Source: Gammaproteobacteria bacterium
GTDB lineage: Bacteria > Pseudomonadota > Gammaproteobacteria > Pseudomonadales > Pseudohongiellaceae
NCBI GenBank assembly: GCA_003451715.1
Contig: DMJN01000263.1
Span: forward strand, 1-8,558
Length of the DNA stretch: 8,558 nt
Direction of reading: 5' to 3'
This document shows, in pieces, positions 6,546 through 8,558 of this stretch (within the stretch, counting starts at the first letter, position 1; every line of letters starts with the position of its first letter). The notes beneath the pieces are model-generated. The model was not told the origin of the DNA and ran no database searches. It was given only the letters and a program-made list of their open reading frames with translations. Both the position numbers and the translations under genes were made by a program.

Positions 6546-7003
6546 AAACGCCTGGCCCTTTGAGTATGCTTGACCAGAATCTCAACGTGCTGCGCCGTGC
6601 TATGCTGGGCAATCATCAACAGGTATTCTTCATTGTCCGGCGTCGCCGTGCGGGTCAAGGCCCTGACCTTGGAGTAGCTAATCGCGCCGGCGGAGAAGGC
6701 CTGATCGATCAGTGGTAGTGATGCCAGACATTTAGCAACCCGTACTTTCTCCCTGGCAGCACCCAGAGCGATACCGCAGTAATAATTCAGCCAGTGGGCC
6801 GGGGATTTTATGCCGCTGCCACCGCCCCAGGCTTCGCGCTCGATCAGTGCTGCCAGTAATTTGAGAAAGCGGTGCTGCGCGGCGTTGATGTGTCCGGCCA
6901 GGCGGGTGATTTCATCACTGAGTTGCTGATTATCGGCTGGAATCCAGCTGGGATCGACGAGGGCTTCGGTGGAAAATAATGCGGGGGATGGCATGCTGGT
7001 CAT
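6443..7003 (-). pseudogene. DUF222/HNH endonuclease, N-terminal part before frameshift
   Basis: This frame carries the start and first half of a DUF222-HNH protein. DUF222 hallmarks are visible: ITRLAGHINAAQHRFL (32-47), WGGGSGIKSPAHWL (59-72), AREKVRVAKCLASLPLI (83-99) and SYSKVRALTR (109-118), then QHVEILVKHTQRARRL (138-153). After about residue 153 the frame loses similarity and ends at 6443, while the expected continuation is in the frame starting near 6545. The offset fits loss of one base (or gain of two) around 6540-6560. Joined, the protein would be about 478 residues, normal for the family. The ATG at 7003 has GAGGA 10 nt upstream and a LexA box 33 bp upstream. DUF222-HNH genes include the mycobacterial 13E12 repeat family; their function is poorly known, with mobility or recombination commonly suspected. 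Confidence 0.85.
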
Positions 7004-7013
7004 GGGCTGGGAT

Positions 7014-7018
7014 TCCTC
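7014..7018 (-). promoter_or_regulatory. Ribosome binding site of the HNH gene
   Basis: GAGGA on the minus strand (7018-7014) lies 10 nt before the ATG at 7003. It supports this start over the next in-frame ATG three codons later. Confidence 0.5.
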
Positions 7019-7036
7019 GATTCTGGAGGTAATTGA

Positions 7037-7056
7037 TACTGTATTAATATACAGTA
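7037..7056. promoter_or_regulatory. LexA (SOS) operator upstream of the HNH gene
   Basis: Positions 7039-7054 read CTGTATTAATATACAG, and the flanking TA on each side completes the 20-bp E. coli-type LexA box (consensus CTGT-N8-ACAG with an AT-rich alternating core). It is 33 bp upstream of the HNH ATG and abuts a perfect -10 hexamer (7056-7061), exactly where a repressor would block transcription. LexA cleavage after DNA damage would then switch on the nuclease gene. The rightward gene (cupin, 7332) is 275 bp away and less likely to be the target. Confidence 0.88.
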
Positions 7057-7061
7057 TTATA
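7056..7061 (-). promoter_or_regulatory. -10 hexamer of the HNH promoter
   Basis: TATAAT is present on the minus strand at 7061-7056, directly beside and overlapping the LexA box by one base. The -35 position (around 7079-7084, TTTCTT) is a poor match, so the promoter may be weak or rely on the strong -10. Transcription would start within or just beyond the operator. Confidence 0.55.
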
Positions 7062-7331
7062 GTCCTAAGCCTTTGTAAAAGAAAGATAATATTACTATAT
7101 ATGCACTATTTTTTAGAAATAGGGATATCATCAGCCTAGATCAGAACACTACGCCAAAGGCGATGTACCGGCATGTCGATTCCGTCGCAATCACCTGCTT
7201 GCCCTCGTCGGCAACCTGGCCTAATGCAACTAGTCTAGGTGAAGCTTCGGACTTATAGGCGAACCGGGACGCGTGATCCAGGGCTGGCGTGCTATTCTTA
7301 AAATCTTAGATCATAAGCAGGAGTAAAAACC
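7062..7331. other. Intergenic region with an unassigned 54-codon open frame
   Basis: This stretch separates the SOS-controlled HNH gene from the cupin operon. Its left part (7062-7130) is AT-rich. Its right part looks more like coding DNA: on the minus strand a frame from 7305 down to a TGA at 7141-7143 is open for 54 codons and reads sensible residues, including PRLVALGQVADEGKQVIATE and a terminal YIAFGVVF. It has no ATG start and is closed upstream by a TAA at 7308-7306, so if real it is the tail of a decayed gene. Very weak resemblance to the C-terminus of hotdog-fold thioesterases was noticed and is not a firm call; an open frame this short can occur by chance. Confidence 0.25.
7318..7323 (+). 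promoter_or_regulatory. Ribosome binding site of the cupin gene
   Basis: CAGGAG at 7318-7323 lies 8 nt before the ATG at 7332 and supports the start that gives a full signal peptide. Confidence 0.65.
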
Positions 7332-7862
7332 ATGCGGTATCTATACTCACTAACTATTCTCATGTGCCTTGGAACTGCAGCCATTGTCTTCGCACAGGAT
7401 GTTTTCGAAGGTATCCCGGTAGAGCCACGCCCATCTGAATATATTCATTGGGATGCGGATGACTATGCAGGATTTAAAAGCGATCTGGAGCAGGATCTCG
7501 CGGACGGCAACGGCATCTGGGATACCAAGTTTGTCTACCTGAATGCCCTTCCAGCGGCCGAGCACCGTAGCCATAATGTACAAATCATCCATCGGTCCGG
7601 TTATACGCAGCCGGAGATCCATGCCGACAAGTGGGACATCTATGTCATCCTGGACGGCTCGGGTACGGCTCGGATTGGTGGCGAGAGAGTGGACTTCATA
7701 GAGGGTGGGCCACATGAGGGACAGAGTCCACGCCTGGAAGGTGCGCAGGAATATCAAGTTGTTGTGGGCGACATGCTGCACGTCCCGGCAAGGGTCTGGC
7801 ACCAGATGGTGACCGAGCCGGATACTTCGATCACCTACACCTTAATAAATGTGATCTACTAA
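7332..7862 (+). CDS. Secreted cupin-domain protein
   Basis: This 176-residue protein carries a Sec signal peptide (1-21, cut near VFA|Q) and a single cupin beta-barrel in its C-terminal half. The first cupin motif region is GYTQPEIHADKWDIYVILDGSG (from 90; shown here only as IHADKWDIYVILDGSG, 96-111), where the usual HxH is replaced by His97 with Asp99/Asp102. The second is GDMLHVPARVWHQMV (146-160), with the conserved Pro152 and metal-ligand-type His157. The barrel is therefore probably still metal-binding but with a non-standard ligand set. It lies 30 bp upstream of, and in line with, a PQQ-type dehydrogenase, so the two are likely co-transcribed and both periplasmic. Substrate and reaction are unknown; small-molecule binding linked to the oxidation carried out by its neighbour is inference. 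Confidence 0.82.
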   Translation: MRYLYSLTILMCLGTAAIVFAQDVFEGIPVEPRPSEYIHWDADDYAGFKSDLEQDLADGNGIWDTKFVYLNALPAAEHRSHNVQIIHRSGYTQPEIHADKWDIYVILDGSGTARIGGERVDFIEGGPHEGQSPRLEGAQEYQVVVGDMLHVPARVWHQMVTEPDTSITYTLINVIY

Positions 7863-7892
7863 TGTTCTACGTTTCACAAAGGTAAGTCCGCC

Positions 7893-8558
7893 ATGACAAA
7901 AACTGAAGGTTTGTTCAAGTTTCTCTGCCTGGTCTTAGTATCGGCTTTGCTTCCGTTATCAGCCTTCGCGCAACTCACCGGCGTAGAAGATGGCGAATGG
8001 CGTTTTCTCGGCGGCGATGCCGGACACACCCGCGCCTCTCCCCATTTGACGCAGATCGATGCATCCAATTTTACGGATCTGCAAGTGGCCTGGACCTGGC
8101 GCGGGGATAACTTCGGCGGCAATGTCGAGTACACATTTCGTTCCACTCCGGTATTTGCCGATGGCATTCTCTACACCGTCGCCGGTCAGCGCCGCCAGGT
8201 GGTGGCAATCGATGCCGCTACGGGTGAAACTCTGTGGACCTTCCGTGAACCGGAGACTATGCGCTACCTGCGCTCGCCGAGAACCGACTTCGGCAAGGGC
8301 GTGGCTTATACGGAAGTAGACGGTTCGGGTGTGGTGCTGGTCACTTCACCTGCCTTCTTCCTGTGGGCACTGGATGCAAAGACCGGTCGCCCTCTCAATG
8401 ATTGGGGCACACCCACGGGCGTCGCAGATTTTTCCGAGACCGGTGTAGTCGACCTGATTCCGGATCTGGTCAGCGACTGGCCGCGCTGGCTGGAACGGGA
8501 AGGTCCCTATGATCCGGACCACGGTATCCCCCGGCAGATTGGCATGGTCACCGCCTCC
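7893..8558 (+). CDS. PQQ-dependent dehydrogenase-type beta-propeller protein, partial (3' end beyond window)
   Basis: The frame opens with ATG at 7893 (AAAGGT at 7878-7883 upstream) and stays open for 222 codons to the window edge, so the 3' part is missing. Residues 1-26 are a Sec signal peptide ending SAFA|Q. The mature start, GEWRFLGGDAGHTRASP (33-49), then IDASNFTDLQVAWTWR, is the typical first blade of PQQ-dependent alcohol/glucose dehydrogenases. Further blades show FRSTPVFADGILYTV, then VVAIDAATGETLWTF and ALDAKTGRPL, each the A-x-D-x-x-T-G-x-x-L-W propeller repeat. Such enzymes oxidise alcohols or sugars in the periplasm with pyrroloquinoline quinone and pass electrons to cytochrome c or ubiquinone. 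The window ends before the active-site Asp and any C-terminal haem domain, so substrate class cannot be judged. It is probably the second gene of an operon with the cupin. Confidence 0.88.
   Translation, partial: MTKTEGLFKFLCLVLVSALLPLSAFAQLTGVEDGEWRFLGGDAGHTRASPHLTQIDASNFTDLQVAWTWRGDNFGGNVEYTFRSTPVFADGILYTVAGQRRQVVAIDAATGETLWTFREPETMRYLRSPRTDFGKGVAYTEVDGSGVVLVTSPAFFLWALDAKTGRPLNDWGTPTGVADFSETGVVDLIPDLVSDWPRWLEREGPYDPDHGIPRQIGMVTAS

Noticed and set aside
6443..6600. Programmed -1 ribosomal frameshift in the HNH gene
   Set aside because: The direction would fit, but no X-XXY-YYZ slippery heptamer in the correct frame was found in the overlap, and I saw no obvious downstream stimulatory structure.
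7037..7056. LexA box assigned to the cupin/PQQ operon
   Set aside because: It is about 275 bp from the cupin start but only 33 bp from the HNH start and abuts a -10 hexamer on the minus strand.

Overview
The window looks like bacterial chromosome, most likely from a gammaproteobacterium. The clues are Shine-Dalgarno-led genes, Sec-type and lipoprotein signal peptides, a near-consensus CTGT-N8-ACAG LexA box of the gammaproteobacterial type, and a DUF222/HNH gene carrying a GC-rich palindrome. Species cannot be read from the sequence. Nothing here is a complete phage, IS element or CRISPR array, and no tRNA or rRNA was seen.

Layout. Positions 1-470 are AT-rich and show no gene; they hold several short direct and inverted repeats, including a tandem GGGGGTAC motif. 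A di-haem cytochrome c peroxidase-type lipoprotein (471-1517, +) follows. It converges, with only 10 bp between stops, on a secreted DUF1566 (Lcl_C) protein (1528-2979, -). A minus-strand pair comes next: a signal-peptide-bearing protein-L-isoaspartate O-methyltransferase (3830-4558) and, 24 bp downstream, a DUF4336 protein (3122-3805). Reading the other way is a DsbA-family / 2-hydroxychromene-2-carboxylate isomerase-like protein (4794-5474, +). Then comes a DUF222-HNH endonuclease gene (5568-7003, -) split by a frameshift near 6545. The right end starts a probable operon: a secreted cupin (7332-7862, +) and a PQQ-dependent dehydrogenase-type beta-propeller protein (7893 to beyond the window edge, +).

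The most interesting part is 4700-7060. A perfect 24-bp palindrome with a shared CTGT tail occurs twice: once in the pcm/isomerase intergenic region (4710-4737) and once in frame inside the linker of the HNH gene (6296-6323). The copies differ at exactly two positions, and these are the two partners of one pair in the palindrome, so symmetry is kept. The HNH gene also has an almost ideal LexA operator 33 bp before its start codon. Together this suggests a DNA-damage-inducible HNH nuclease family associated with a small dispersed palindromic element that can sit inside coding sequence. The link between nuclease and palindrome is inference; the repeats, their covariation and the operator are directly visible.

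The remaining genes look like ordinary accessory and cell-envelope functions: periplasmic haem peroxidase, periplasmic protein repair, and periplasmic PQQ-type oxidation.
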